From Tretioscincus oriximinensis (lineage: Eukaryota; Chordata; Lepidosauria; Squamata; Gymnophthalmidae): DNA of 64,000 nucleotides. Positions 44,300 through 55,419 of this stretch are shown one piece after another. The DNA lies in the NCBI GenBank assembly GCA_022410635.1, contig JAJVDF010000003.1, forward strand, positions 6,280,290 to 6,344,289. The letters run 5' to 3'. A model generated the notes under the pieces. It had not been told where the DNA came from and made no database searches. It worked only from the letters and a program-made list of their open reading frames with translations. The position numbers and the translations under genes were made by a program. Position 1 is the first letter of the stretch; each line of letters begins with the position of its first letter.

Positions 44300-45690
44300 G
44301 CTTGCCAGCTTGTTTTTTTTATCCCTTTCTCAATTACCCCCCCACACAGAATTTGCTTTATTCACTGTTCTGTCCTCTGACTCATTCCTGTCCTCCACTT
44401 CTCCACTGCTTGCTTGTTCACTTTCTCAACACCTGGCCCCCGGGACTGGCCAGCTCTTGGCCTCTCATTTCATGCTCTGCTGCTGTATAGATCTATTGCC
44501 TTGGGGGGTGTGAACAACAGGGACCCTTTCAGTCACATGTGAACCAATAAGGAATACATTTTATTACATTAAGATAATAACACATGTATGTTTGCCATTA
44601 TTTATGCTGATAGTCTAATAGGTCAGATAGTATTGTTTGGAAAAGCAAAGGAAGCCTGATCATTTGGAGAGACAAGAAAAACTTCACTGGATTGAACCCA
44701 TAACCCACTCAATCCCTCTGTCTGTCCTCACAGTGGACACGTAGCTGGACGAGGAAGTTCTGTGAAACGAAAAATTATCACCTCCCAGTCTTTCAACAGC
44801 TTTGGAAATAGCTCTGGCTACCATCAGTATAAGGACACCTGAAAGGTTGGACTCATAATCCACCTCATCTAGAAGGCTATTCCCATAGTGGACGGATGCA
44901 CGTACCTTTGGAAACATAAATACCTTCTAGATTAGGTGGGTCAATGATTGGACTATTGAAACACCTAATCAAGCAGCCTGCTCCTGTAATGGCCCACCAG
45001 CCAACAAGGAAGCACTAGAGCAGGATGTAACTACACAGCTTGCTCTGCTTACAGTCTTGCAGNATCTGACCATCAGAAGCAGACCACTTCCTACTGCCAA
45101 CAGTGGCCATTGATAGCCTTGGCATCCATGAGTTGATTNAATCCCCTTCCTGAAATGATTCAAGCTAGTAGCAAACAGCATCTCTCATAGGACCAAATGT
45201 CATTTAACTATGCTTTCCTTTTGTTTCCTAAATATTTCCTTTCGTTGTACAAGATTTGTTTGGGATTCAGTTTCAAAAGGTAACTTTTAACATTGAATTT
45301 GCTCTTTTCAACTCCAAAATTACTTTCCTCNTCTGTCCTGCAATATCTGTAGTGTTCTCAGCATTTGAGCAATTTTAGATTTCATCATTTTTGATTTCTA
45401 GTACTTGAGCCTCCTATTCCCAGAAGCCCTATTCCTCCTTGAGGAAAACCCCCTATGCTGAGGAGTCATTGAGCCCCGTTTCACCTCACTTTTGACCACA
45501 ATGACTCTCCCTGTTGTTCCCTACAGGCAACACCATTTCGGGTTCATCTTCTTCTTCTTTCTCACCTTGGCTTCTTTTCCTTCTCCCGGGATTTGTAGAC
45601 CTCAGTCTCACCTTCATCAACCACTTTCCAGTAGATACATCGTTCATCAACCACTAGGCAAGGTTTTTTTTCCAGCATTTTTGACTTCTT
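44300..45690. other. Stretch with no gene recognised
   Basis: No supported exon; short frames only. An old repeat may underlie 44690-45180, where similar 'attgaacccataacccactcaatcc' / 'ggactcataatccacctcatc' wording recurs, but no family is assigned. Confidence 0.4.
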
Positions 45691-45699
45691 AACTGTTTT

Positions 45700-46145
45700 T
45701 TACAAATCCAGTTTTACTTTGATGGAGAGACTTAGGAANGATTCTACTCCTGATCTCTGCACATTTCCAATGCCCCACACATCTATAATAATGAAGATGG
45801 TGGGACCACCAACAGGGCCTGACTGGAAGATCTTAGGGTGCGAGAAGTTATACATCAGAGGAGAGCCTTGTAAGTCAATACCTTGAATTGGATTTGGTAG
45901 CAAAAGGGCAATCATTGTAATAAACCAGCAATCCAATTGGCATCCTAGTTTCTGTGCCTGCATTTGCAGCTTCCTGATCTCCAAGGGCTGTCCCACACAG
46001 AGTGAATTATAATAATCTGAAAGTTTCCAGTGTAATAGCAGGTCCATACTTTGCCTATAGACTCTCCCTGATATGAGTAATCAGAAGCAGTAACCTTTGA
46101 CTGCTCTTCATCAATGGATGTGTCCATGCCTGTTTTGAAGCCACC
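45700..46145 (-). repeat. LINE/SINE-derived fragment (minus strand)
   Basis: Text such as 'atggtgggaccaccaacagggcctgac', 'ataccttgaattggatttgg', 'cagcaatccaattggcatcctagtttctgtgcctgcatttgcagcttcctgatctccaagggctgtcccacacagagtgaattataataatctgaaagtttccag' matches the order of the long form of the repeat family at 40630-40990. Decayed. Confidence 0.55.
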
Positions 46146-46824
46146 CAAATTGGTGGTGTGTGCTTGAAAACTTCAAAGTTTAACAATGTTCTTTTTAAAT
46201 TTTCCATNTTACCGTTATACTATCTTAGTTACTTTTTTATATTGTTTCCTTTTTAAAATGTGGCAACCCAAATTTTATACAGTATCCTAGGTGACTCTCC
46301 TACCTGGCCAGAGCTCTCCAAATTTCCACAATCCAATATTTTGAATTGTCCACGAAAAAATAGGGTCATGGAACCTCTAGGATAATTTCCTCCTAGGTTC
46401 TGGCAGGGCCTTGAACTGCCTCTATGCAGGTGCTATGACTTTGCAAGTGGGTGGATAACGTAAAATGGCAAATGCGTCATTTTTGAGTTGTTTACCAGAA
46501 GTGATTAAGACTTGTGCTAGTTTTCAATTGTTTTAATGTAAAGCAGTTCTGAATCAAATGGCTCTGCAGGTGAAGAAACAGAATCAAAATATGATAAGAG
46601 ATATTGCCAACTTCAGTTCCTCATGTGACTCATTGCCATGTTTTGTGGAGACAAACAATAGATTTCTGAGGTGAACAAAACTTGCAGGAATCTTTCTGGG
46701 TTTTTCATTAGAACACCGGTTGATTTGTGAGAACATTTGAAATGATTCAATTCTATGGAACCATTTCAAATTTCCCATTTCCAATGGAGGGTCTTAATAA
46801 TGCCTATTGTTTGTCACAGACATG

Positions 46825-46930
46825 TTGTTCTGGATCAGAATTTCAGCAAGAGGGTCTCGTAGCACTATAGTAACTAATAAGAAAAAATTGGTAGCATCAA
46901 TATTTGTTGACTAAATCTTCATGCTTAAAG
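46825..46930 (-). repeat. Partial copy of the foldback family
   Basis: 'GCAAGAGGGTCTCGTAGCAC', 'agtaactaataagaaaaaattggtagcatc': inverted form of the 16651-16859 arm, decayed. Confidence 0.55.
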
Positions 46931-47424
46931 GCATGATTTAACAAGTAGAGGTTGACATCTTTATATACACACCAACACAATGGTTTTTTGGAAGCCAGAA
47001 GTCTTCCCAGAATTCAACCCTGATCCTTTCAGGGCTGTTCAACCCCAAAGAAGAACGTCTGGAAAATTTCTCAGAAGAAGACCTCCCAGGGTGATTTCCT
47101 TTCTGTGGAAAATGTTCTATTTAAAAAAGCTTCTTGTTTCATAAGGTTTAATTAGTTGGATAATGAACAGAGTCAAACGAGGCAGCCTTGAGAGCATTGT
47201 AACTGACTCCCAAAGGCATAGGCTTCTATAATATACTGCAGCGTTGGAGTGCTAGAACTAATCTTAACCATTTGCAGAATTCAGGCGATCTTGATGACCC
47301 AACATTGTTCAAATAGTTAAAATATGGTGAGAGGCCTTGTACTTATCTGATAGAATCAATTTCACCAAAGTACTTTAAATTCTGCTAATCATAAGCTTAT
47401 TATGATGTCTCCCTAATTAAGAGC

Positions 47425-48065
47425 TTAAGGGAGCCCTATTGCATCTCAGATGACAGTCTATCTAGTCTAGCCTTCCATGAAACTGTGTTGGACCCACCAA
47501 CTTCCTCTGGGCATTCTTCAAGCAGAAGACAAAAGCAAAACCTTCATCTGCACTCACTTCCTTGCAAATGGCATTTAGAAACACCCTGCCTGTTTGTCCA
47601 ANCTGAAGGTTTTTATTCCAATAGACACTGACAAGTGGACAATAATAGAAATCGTTGTCTGTGAAAATCTAAAAGAAGCCATTACTTGCCTTGTCCAGAA
47701 TCCTGTCACACATAGTGGTCCACCAGTTGCTTCTGAGCAAAAACCTTACCTGCTTATTTGCTGCNAGTCACCTTTAAAGGCCTCCTTGCCTGTCTTTCAA
47801 ACCTGGACACCCATTCTTATTGCTATCAATACATCTGTTCTCCAAGAGTTGAGAGGAGCCCTGCTGGATCAAGCCCAGCCTATTGGATTTCAGTGGTTCA
47901 TTAATTGCTTTGGGGGCTCTCAAGCAGAGGATGAAGGCAAAACCTTTACTTGCTCTCCACTCCCTGAAAATATCTTTTGGAGATTTCCTGTTGTCTTTTC
48001 AACCTGGAGGCAGTATCTAGGCAGCCATTGTAATAGCCTTTGACACGCCTGTCCTCCATGAATGA
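47425..48065 (-). repeat. CR1 3' ends (minus strand)
   Basis: At least three successive minus-strand CR1 3' UTR fragments (about 47425-47640, 47670-47840, 47850-48060), each with 'ggagccct.', 'ccaccaattgc', 'agcagaagac..aggcaaaacctt.acctg' wording. Confidence 0.7.
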
Positions 48066-48109
48066 AGAGGANCGCTACTGGTTCAGGTCAATCCCATCTA
48101 GTCAAGAAA

Positions 48110-48530
48110 TTATTTTTGCTGTCACAAAAGACTAGGACCAGGAGTCCCTGTTTGAAGCAGAAGAGTTAGGCTGGACAAAAGGAAATATTTTTTCACCCTG
48201 ATGATCCTGATCTATGGAATGTACCAGCAGAAGAGGTGGTGGCTACTAGCAGCCTGGATAGTTTTAAAAATAGAATTAGACAAATTCATGGAAGCCAAGT
48301 TGCTCCTAGGATGGATGTCTTGATGTTACCTCCAGGATGAAGCAATAGGCAGTATTTCTGAAATGCCATTTGAAGAGAGTGGAGAACAGGCGAAGATTTC
48401 CCCTTCTCCTTCTGCTCCAGATACCCAAGAGCAATTGGTGGGCTACTGGGTGAGATAAAAGGCTGAATTATATGGTCTACTGTGGCCCCATTCAGCAGGA
48501 TTTAAAAAAAAATGTTCTTATGTCCTTCCC
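48110..48530 (+). repeat. CR1 LINE 3' region
   Basis: 'actaggaccaggagtccctgt' (RTRG region), 'ggaaatattttttcacc', 'gatctatggaatgtaccagcagaagaggtgg', through 'cccattcagcaggattt' to a degenerate octamer tail. Confidence 0.8.
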
Positions 48531-49165
48531 TGATCCTGTACTTTTGAATGTACCTGCAAAATATAATAATGCAGTTCAGAAATTGACATAGATGAGAAAA
48601 TTGATCTTGTAAGGCAGACCATCATCAAATTGTAATGCTTCAATTTGTTTTGGTTTCTTTCGTGCTTCAGCCATCTCCATTCAAATAAGCCCTTAAAACC
48701 CCTCTCTTTGTGGCATCTTGTTGTGGAACTGGGATTCAATTCCCCGCCTCGCTCTAGAAATACTTCCCACGATGACCTTCCAAATAACTCTCAAATCAAG
48801 ACAGATGCAGCTCCTTGTTATTTCTGAGGCTGCTGAGAAATTGGGACTTTGTTCTTCTTTTCTCAGCCACAATCTGTAATCATCGGTATGCTTTTGCCTT
48901 TGGAGTGCTGATCTTCCCTTTGCACAGTTCTTCACGTAGTAATGTGCCAGGAGAAACAGCTGTGCGCAGCTTATCAGGGTGTGTAAAGTTGTGCTACTGG
49001 GCCAGTGTGGTGCTGAAATAAGAGGATGCAGTGAAGTGCGTGCAGGTACGATGGTTGCCATGGTGAGAGAAGCTCCTANTACTCAGACATGTTTGGATAT
49101 GCATCATGTTAAGGATGACAGCTTCTTTAAAACAGAAAAAAATTGGACTGCCGTTTCTGTGACAG
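48531..49165. other. Stretch with no gene recognised
   Basis: Short frames on both strands (e.g. minus 49061-48693) without recognisable motifs or a consistent exon structure. Confidence 0.4.
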
Positions 49166-49169
49166 CAGT

Positions 49170-49445
49170 CCAAGGGAAGTGGCTGTAGTTGATAAGTAGA
49201 GAAAACTGCTTGGAAAACAGGTGTTGGTTTGATTCCTGGATGTAGGGAATGGCAAACCGCTTCTGTATCATTGCCAGGAAAACTTCACAGAGGAGCTCAC
49301 GGAGCCTGAGAGAGGTGATAGCATAGTGGTAGTGCAAACTGTCTGGAAAACAGAGGATCCCCAACTTCTCCCCAGAAGAAGGCAATGGCAAACTGCTTCT
49401 GTATATCTACCAAGAAAACTGCATAGAAGGGCCCATGGAATCTGG
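49170..49445 (+). repeat. tRNA-like SINE fragments
   Basis: Two tandem-like units: 'gctgtagttgataagtagagaaaactgcttggaaaacagg' / 'gatagcatagtggtagtgcaaactgtctggaaaacagagg', each followed by 'ggcaatggcaaac.gcttctgtat.atct.ccaagaaaact'. They resemble the SINE heads at about 33755 and 34785. Confidence 0.55.
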
Positions 49446-49489
49446 ATTGCAGTTCAGGGCTTGAACAACAGTCAGGAATCTAAGAGAAT

Positions 49490-49930
49490 ATATGAACCTA
49501 AGATGGAGCAACAGCCCATCTAATCCAGCCCTGCAGCCCACCAACTGCACCTGGGCACTCAAGGAAAATTTTTCACCTACTCTCAACATACTGTAAATGG
49601 CATTCCAGGAATCTTGCCTATTGCTCTATCCTGGAGGCACAATCAAGGCATCCATTCCAGTAATCCTTGGTATACTCAATTTCCATAAATTTATCTAATC
49701 CCATTTTAAAATGATCCAGAATTGTAGCTTCAGTACTCTCCATTTCCTGTAAATGGCATTTCAGGAATCTGCCTGTTGCCCCATCCTGAAGGCAGGATCA
49801 AGACATCCTAGTAGCCATTGATACACCATTGATTCATTAATGCCCTTCACAAATTTATCTAATCCTGTTTTAAAGCTACCCAGACTACTAGCTGCCACTA
49901 GCTCTCCTGGAAGTGAATTCCATGATGTAC
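49490..49930 (-). repeat. CR1 3' region (minus strand)
   Basis: 'atgaacctaagatggagcaacagcccatctaatccagccctgcagcccaccaactgcacctggg', then 'aaatggcattccaggaatcttgcc' twice, and 'taatcctgttttaaagctacccagactactagctgccactagctc'. Confidence 0.8.
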
Positions 49931-49992
49931 GGTGGTGCAGAGGTTAAGGACAACAGCCTTTTAATAGAGAGGTCTGGCGTTTGAGGCTCATG

Positions 49993-50165
49993 TGTCTGCC
50001 GTAGAAGGAGCTTTCGTAGACACATCTACTTCTTCAGCATCTGAAGAAGCAGATGTATCTATGAAAGCTCCTGCCACCTACCTTTTTCTCCAAGTGCTAC
50101 TATAGCCCCCTTGTTGGACTTTCTGAACTAAGACTAACACAGCTATTTCTTTGAAATCGACTGTT
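49993..50165 (+). repeat. Foldback family copy with a tight palindrome
   Basis: Palindrome centred near 50038-50044: AGGAGCTTTCGTAGACACAT, CTACTTCTTCAG against CTGAAGAAGCAG, ATGTATCTATGAAAGCTCCT. It is followed by the 'ttctccaagtgctactatagccccc' and 'gactaacacagctatttctttgaaatcgactgttgg' end of the family. Confidence 0.75.
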
Positions 50166-50639
50166 GGAAGTTAGTAATTCAATTTCCAACAATGTCCCCA
50201 TGAAGCCAATTAGCATTGTCAATAGACCGGAGTAAGGTGGAAGGCATAGCTGCTTGTATTTTGCTGCTGTTGCTACAGTTAATTTCCAAGAGAAGCTTTT
50301 TTGATCCTGTTCATAGATGCTTGAAGGCTAAGCAGCAATAGAAAGGGGTGGGGAGGGTTAAAATTACAAACAAAACCCTACTTTGCCAATTAATGACTTT
50401 CCAGCATGGAAAAAGACAGGAAGTTCTTGCCTTCACATAAGTGCTTTCAGAATTGAAAAACTTTGAATTTTTAATATACTGGTTCCAAAAAACATTGCCT
50501 GGCAGGCTTGTGTGTTACTATTGGCATAATGGGTCCTGGGGAAGTCAGTGTAGGCTTCTCCTTGCACCCCTTGAGAAGCGGCTCTGAGGTTAGATCTTAA
50601 AACATTGCTAGTGAGGCTAAAGACATAGAAAACTACCAA

Positions 50640-51000
50640 GATGGTGAATAGTCTGCAAACCTTAAGGAATGGCTAATGGATCGAGGGATATTTAGCCTGC
50701 AGAAAAGAAGACTAAGGGAAACCCTGAAGGCCTGTTTTGGTGCAGAGGGATCAGACTAGAAACAATGAGATGAAACCACAAGGGAGGAGATTCAGATGAG
50801 ATACCTGTATGAGAAAGAACTTTGAGGGTGATCACAGTGAACTAAATTGTCACAGGAGATGTTGAGTTCCCCTTCAATGGAAGTCTTCAATCAAAAGCTG
50901 CCATCTGTCTGAGATGGTTTAGTGAATCCTGTACTAAGCAGAGGATTGGGCCTCATGACCTTAAAGGTTCCTTCCAACTCTTGAGTCTGTGTATTATTTT
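50640..51000 (+). repeat. CR1 fragment (ATTCTATG-type 3' end)
   Basis: Distal CR1 text, with 'ccccttcaatggaagtcttcaatcaaaagctg.ccatctgtct.gagatggtttagtgaatcctg' to 'ccttccaactcttgagtctgtg' at the end. Confidence 0.65.
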
Positions 51001-51021
51001 CCTAGCATGAAATTCTTGCAG

Positions 51022-51335
51022 CCATAGTAGAAGAAGAACTTGGTTCTTATACCCCGCTTTTCTCACCTTTCAAAGGGACTCAAAGCGGCTTATAAGGATA
51101 TATTTTGCCCGAAGGCTTCCATTCTATCTTCCCCACCAGGCTATGGTGGTTCCCATGTATCTACTTGCAGTCAGTTGCAATTTCTTGNAATTCATGCTTT
51201 CGAATAGCTGGGTTGGCTAGAGCTACAGGCTAGTGGAAGGTGCTCACCCCTCCCCACTTTCAACACAGGGCTTCGAAACCCGATCTCCCAGGCGAGAGAC
51301 NAATTCCTAAGCAACTGAGCTATCTGTGCCTGCCT
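51022..51335 (-). repeat. Sauria-type SINE
   Basis: Close relative of 15983-16295, same strand: 'cttggttcttataccccgcttttctcacctttcaaaggg.ctcaaagcggctta' (inverted 3' end), 'gggcttcgaaacccgatctccca' (inverted B box) and 'caactgagctatctgtgcc' (inverted A box and 5' end). Two N's inside. Confidence 0.82.
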
Positions 51336-51348
51336 AATAGCTCTTTGC

Positions 51349-51793
51349 CTAATAGCTGGCTGCTAATCTGAAAACTCTGCCTCAGAGCCTTGACTGTTAG
51401 ATATGTAGATGAGAGAAGAACATCAACACAGTAAGTTCCCCAGGTTCAACCCAGGATTGTCCGAATAGACACAACGAAGATGCAGTGTTGCTTCTTTGTG
51501 AAATCTGTATATATTCAAAGGCACATGACCATCAGCACATTTTGCAGTAGCTCAGTAACTCTGTACTCATTGTTGCAAATCAATATGTTAGTGGGAAAAA
51601 AGAATTCATGATCCAGCTTCCTTTTCCCTTACCCTACATGGTAGGCATGTCTAAACCTATAAAACATTCATTGTGTCTATTCGGACAATCCTAGGTTGAA
51701 CCTGGGGAACTTACTGTGTTGATGTTCTCTCATCTACATATCCACCAGTCAAGGCTCTGAGGCAGAGTTTTCAGATTAGCAGCCAGCTATTAG
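51349..51793. mobile_element. Foldback element with ~130-base inverted arms
   Basis: Left arm 51349-51478, right arm 51667-51793. Arms start CTAATAGCTGGCTGC and end near TAGACACAAYGAA. About four mismatches and one 3-base indel between them, i.e. about 97% identity. The 188-base spacer has no frame. No target duplication is evident; the left flank repeats TGCCTAATAGCTC.. just outside the arm. Confidence 0.9.
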
Positions 51794-52159
51794 ACAAAAA
51801 GGTGGGGTAATGGTCTTGGCGTTTTGAGTGCAAAAGGACCCAACAAAAGACAGCTGCAGTTAGTCTGGCAATGACAGACTTTCATCAAGAAAGTGACAGG
51901 TTCAGCAGACCCACCTACCACGGCTGTTCTCATTGTCAGGAATTGTGCTCTGGTTTTGCCTGGTGCAAATGATTCACCTGTAATTCACCAACCGATGAAT
52001 AGGTTTCAATTGTTTTCCTCTTCTACAGCGTGTTAAAACCCCGAGTGTGAATTTTATGGAAAATCAGGTTTAGATGCTAATTAATAGAAATCGATCAAAG
52101 AGGAATATGAGAACACAGGCCACAATCCATCTAGTCTGACATCCTGCCTCACACAGTCG

Positions 52160-52666
52160 TAGGGTTGCCATAGTCTAGTTGCCCCAAACCGGGACACACA
52201 GGCACCCCACGCACACACATACACACGTGCATGTACACACTTGCACGCACACACAGAGGTGGGCCTGAGGAGGGAAAAATTCCAGTCCTTCAGGGAAGCA
52301 AGCAAATTCCCGCTCAAATAAATGGGCGCGACAACAGGCACGAGAGTGACAATGGGTAGAGGGCTGCAGCTGTTTGTCTTTCCCTTTGCAGAGGTGGTGT
52401 GCGCTCTGCCTTTTGTAGCAGGAGTGAAACCCTGCATCCTGTAGAGGAGCAGCTACAGCATGCTCCAAGGGTCTTTCCAGGACCCAGGAAGTGTTGCTGC
52501 TGCTGCTGCTGCTGCTGCTTCTGCTGCTGCCAGTGCCTCAGCCCCGTCGGAAGTTCCTCTTTTCAAATCCGGGATTTTAACTTAGTTTTTATAAACCCGG
52601 ACGGGAAAATATTCTTGTCCCCAAATCCGGGACAGGCCCGGCTTTCTGGGATGTATGGCAGCCCTA
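52160..52666. mobile_element. hAT-like element, 507 bases, inserted in CR1
   Basis: Ends TAGGGTTGCCATA / TATGGCAGCCCTA. Flanks CACAGTCG / CACATAGC are a weak 8-base pair. The 3' portion (52560-52660) is the complement of the 5' portion of 13805-14088 (CCGGGATTTT, CTTGTCCCCAAATCCGGGAC). The interior holds a (CTG/CTT) run at 52496-52530 and CA-rich DNA at 52195-52256. Confidence 0.82.
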
Positions 52667-52844
52667 CACATAGCCTACCAATTGCTCCAGGGTATCTCAA
52701 AGAGAAGATATAGTGGAAACCTTCACCTGCACACAACTTCCTGCACTGGTCTCAACTCTTTCCCAATAGTCTTTAGGGCATTTTTCTTCAGCTTAGAAGA
52801 AGCACCTGGATATCCATTCTAGCAGCTGTTGATATACCTTCAAG

Positions 52845-53042
52845 TAGGCTGACCAGATGACCCCCTTTTGGGGTGTGTGTGGAAACCCATTTTTGGGGAG
52901 CCTCTCNGTTTTTGCTGAGGAATTTTATTTTTAAAAAAGATTTTTTTTCGAACTTTAATTTTTTTTTCCTCAGCAAAAACTGGGAGGCACCACAAAAACG
53001 GGTGTGTCCCCCCCNNAAAAAAGGGGTCATCTGGTCAGCCTA
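52845..53042. mobile_element. Palindromic MITE (198 bases), copy 2, perfect 8-base target duplication
   Basis: Ends TAGGCTGACCAGATGACC / GGTCATCTGGTCAGCCTA are perfect inverted repeats; the palindrome continues through most of the element (TTTTTGCTGAGGAA against TTCCTCAGCAAAAA). Target duplication CCTTCAAG at 52837-52844 and 53043-53050, identical. Confidence 0.92.
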
Positions 53043-53270
53043 CCTTCAAGATTTGTTCCTATCACCACCTTTTCTGGAAGAAAATGTCACAGACTGATGG
53101 CATGTGGGTGGATAGCACTTTCCATTTGTCTCTCATCTTTCTTACTCTCCTGCCCACTGGTCCTAGCGTTGTGCGACTGAGAAAACAATTATTTTAGATC
53201 TACCCTTTGTATCCCATGCATGTTTAATCTTCAGTTTGTTACCCTTCCAATTTTCAGTCACAGAAAGTNA

Positions 53271-53990
53271 GTTTTTAAAAAAGTGTGTGTGTGTTTGTGT
53301 AGGTATTTAGATGTTTCTTGAGGGAGCCAGAGTGAAGTGTGAAAAATCACAAACAACTTTTGTGGTGAGAGAACAGCATAATATTCCAAAAGCAACTAGA
53401 GCAGCTCAAGGCAAGTAGTAAGAAGTTTTAACAGCAAAAATCTGTGTGCATTTATGCATGCCTATGCATGAGCATACCAGCAAAATTATTTAATTTTGTG
53501 AGGCTAAGGGTGGCTTCACACTTTCCTTTTTTGAAACAGTCCCTGATGAGCAATCCCATTTGGATTAGTCCGTTTGTTAACATTTTTGTTTATGCGTTGG
53601 GAGAAGGAGGGGTCTGTTCAGGACCTCTGCAGAGGTCAGGTATAGGGAAGCTGTTATAGCCAAAGACCCTGGCAAGAACTGATCTCATCTATAGGTGGAG
53701 ATTTCAGAGCAGGGGTTGACTGGGAAATGTCTGCCTAATTGTCCCTGTAGGCATCTCAAGCAGCAGCAAGTGATAATATAGATGAGGTATCAAAACAACC
53801 AGCTTCCAGTTTCTCTTCTTGTCTCAGAATTTCTGTTTCTGGTTTTATAGTTCTTAGTTGTATTTCTGCTTGCTTTTCTACATTGTCTTTTCACAATGTG
53901 CAGTTAGATGCCCAGCAGCTTCATAAAGCTGGAACTAGCAGCAACCTCAGCCAAAATGTGAGGAAGGATGAAATGGAGATGTTGTTGTGC
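53271..53990. other. Stretch with no gene recognised
   Basis: Short GT run at 53283-53298. No exon or known repeat seen. Confidence 0.4.
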
Positions 53991-53999
53991 TAGTGGTGG

Positions 54000-54145
54000 A
54001 GTGTAATCTGAGCAGTGGACAGCCTCTTGCCTTCTTCTGTTCCAGACTGCTCAGGTGTAGTTGGTGGGCCACTGTGTGAGACAGAAGGCTGGAATAGATG
54101 AGCTCTGGCTGGATTCAACAGGGCCCCTCTTATGTTCTGATGTTC
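54000..54145 (+). repeat. CR1 3' end
   Basis: 'cagcctcttgccttcttctgttccagactgctcaggtgtagttggtgggccactgtgtgagacagaagg' to 'cccctcttatgttctgatgttc'. Octamer tail partly decayed. Confidence 0.8.
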
Positions 54146-54689
54146 TCTTCCATCCAGGCTGNACCGGGCCCTTCCCTGCAGACTAGTCTTGGAAGGAAGG
54201 AAGCCTCTTTGGCTATCAGTCGCTTAACCTCTTTAGCTTGCAGGAAGATGGCTGGAGGACTCATCTACAGGGATTCTGATGCTAATCAGATATGATTACC
54301 CCTCCCTTGCTGCAATTGGATTAAAACATTTTATGGGACATGTAGGCCCAGCATATGTCATTTGCACTTTCCAAGAAACTGACCTTAAATTTACCTTCAA
54401 GTTCACCTTGTACAATCAACTTTTAAGGTGACCATAAAAAGTTTAAGGTTGAGTGAATGGGCAATAGTCAAACAATTAGCCATGTGAATGCTCTGTTCCT
54501 GCTATTTGCTTGTACTGTTCCCCAGCCTCAAAGTATAAAAACAAAGGTTAGTTTGTAAATGCTTTGGTGGATGATTGAGAAGTGGTAATGAGAACATTAG
54601 CAGTTCAAATGCAGCGTTTGTGGCTGTTGTCCTTTATGCTTTCATAGTCATAATGCAAGTCCACTCTATGTATCTGGGTTATAGGGGAA

Positions 54690-55050
54690 TTTTGTTCTCT
54701 AGAATAAAATTGATGGTGTGATACCTTTTATTGGCTTGCTTTCCTTATGACGTGAAAATAATGTTTTGGCATTGCTAAAAATCAAACGAGGATGAAGAAT
54801 TGTGCCCAGTACGTTATTATNCTCAAATGACTTTTGCTTTCTCTTGCAGGTGTTCAGTTTTGCACATTCTTCACAGCAGGTCCTATTGCATCTTAATAAA
54901 CTCTGCCTGGTATCCATGGAAACTGTTTCCCCTTGTTTTAAGATCCAGAGGTCCCAGCTGAAAAGAGTCTTTGTCTTGGCTAGTTCTAGGGACAGATATG
55001 GGGGCTCCTGTGGAGCACATTTATGAACCAAAGATTGGTTTGATCTCATT
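54690..55050 (-). other. 116-codon minus-strand frame of unknown nature
   Basis: Open from 55049 to 54699 with one N codon. The peptide has a Cys-containing stretch (RCNRTCCEECAKLNTCKRK) but matches no family I recognise. The lower part (54690-54830) reads like a dispersed repeat (complement of 'agccaataaaaggtatcac'). On the opposite strand a splice-acceptor-like CTTTCTCTTGCAG (54837-54849) precedes an open stretch to 55025, so a plus-strand terminal exon cannot be excluded. Confidence 0.3.
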
Positions 55051-55419
55051 CTAGGTAGGTGTAAACATTTACATGCTAGAACAGTTTGGGCTTCAAATGG
55101 CTTGTTCTAACNAAGTGTTTCAAACTCTGAATGGAACATCCCCCCATTGGTATTNCTGTGTGACATTTTGGGGTTGCATCATAGTTGGATTTGATTCTTG
55201 CCATATCTGGGGCACCAGATTGTAAACGTTTGGCCTCAAACAGTGAATTTGGCATTTGTAGTCNAGGTGGAAAGGCTTGGTAAACTCAGCTATTGACTGG
55301 CATTTTCCAGGAGTTCTCCTGAACAGGTGGACAAGCAACCAGCCTTAATAGCTTTAGGGAAAGATTTTACACATTCACATACACACAAACTATNATATTG
55401 GANGCTGNGGTATTGTTTC

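Larger units (their letters stand above)
52095..53270 (-). repeat. CR1 3' region carrying two hAT-like insertions
   Basis: Minus-strand CR1: 52110-52159, then 52667-52844, then 53043-53270. Text continues across both insertions ('catcctgcctcacacagt' | 'cctaccaattgctccagggtatctcaa' ... 'gcagctgttgatatacctt' | 'atttgttcctatcaccacc' ... 'actctcctgcccactggtcctag'). Confidence 0.8.
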
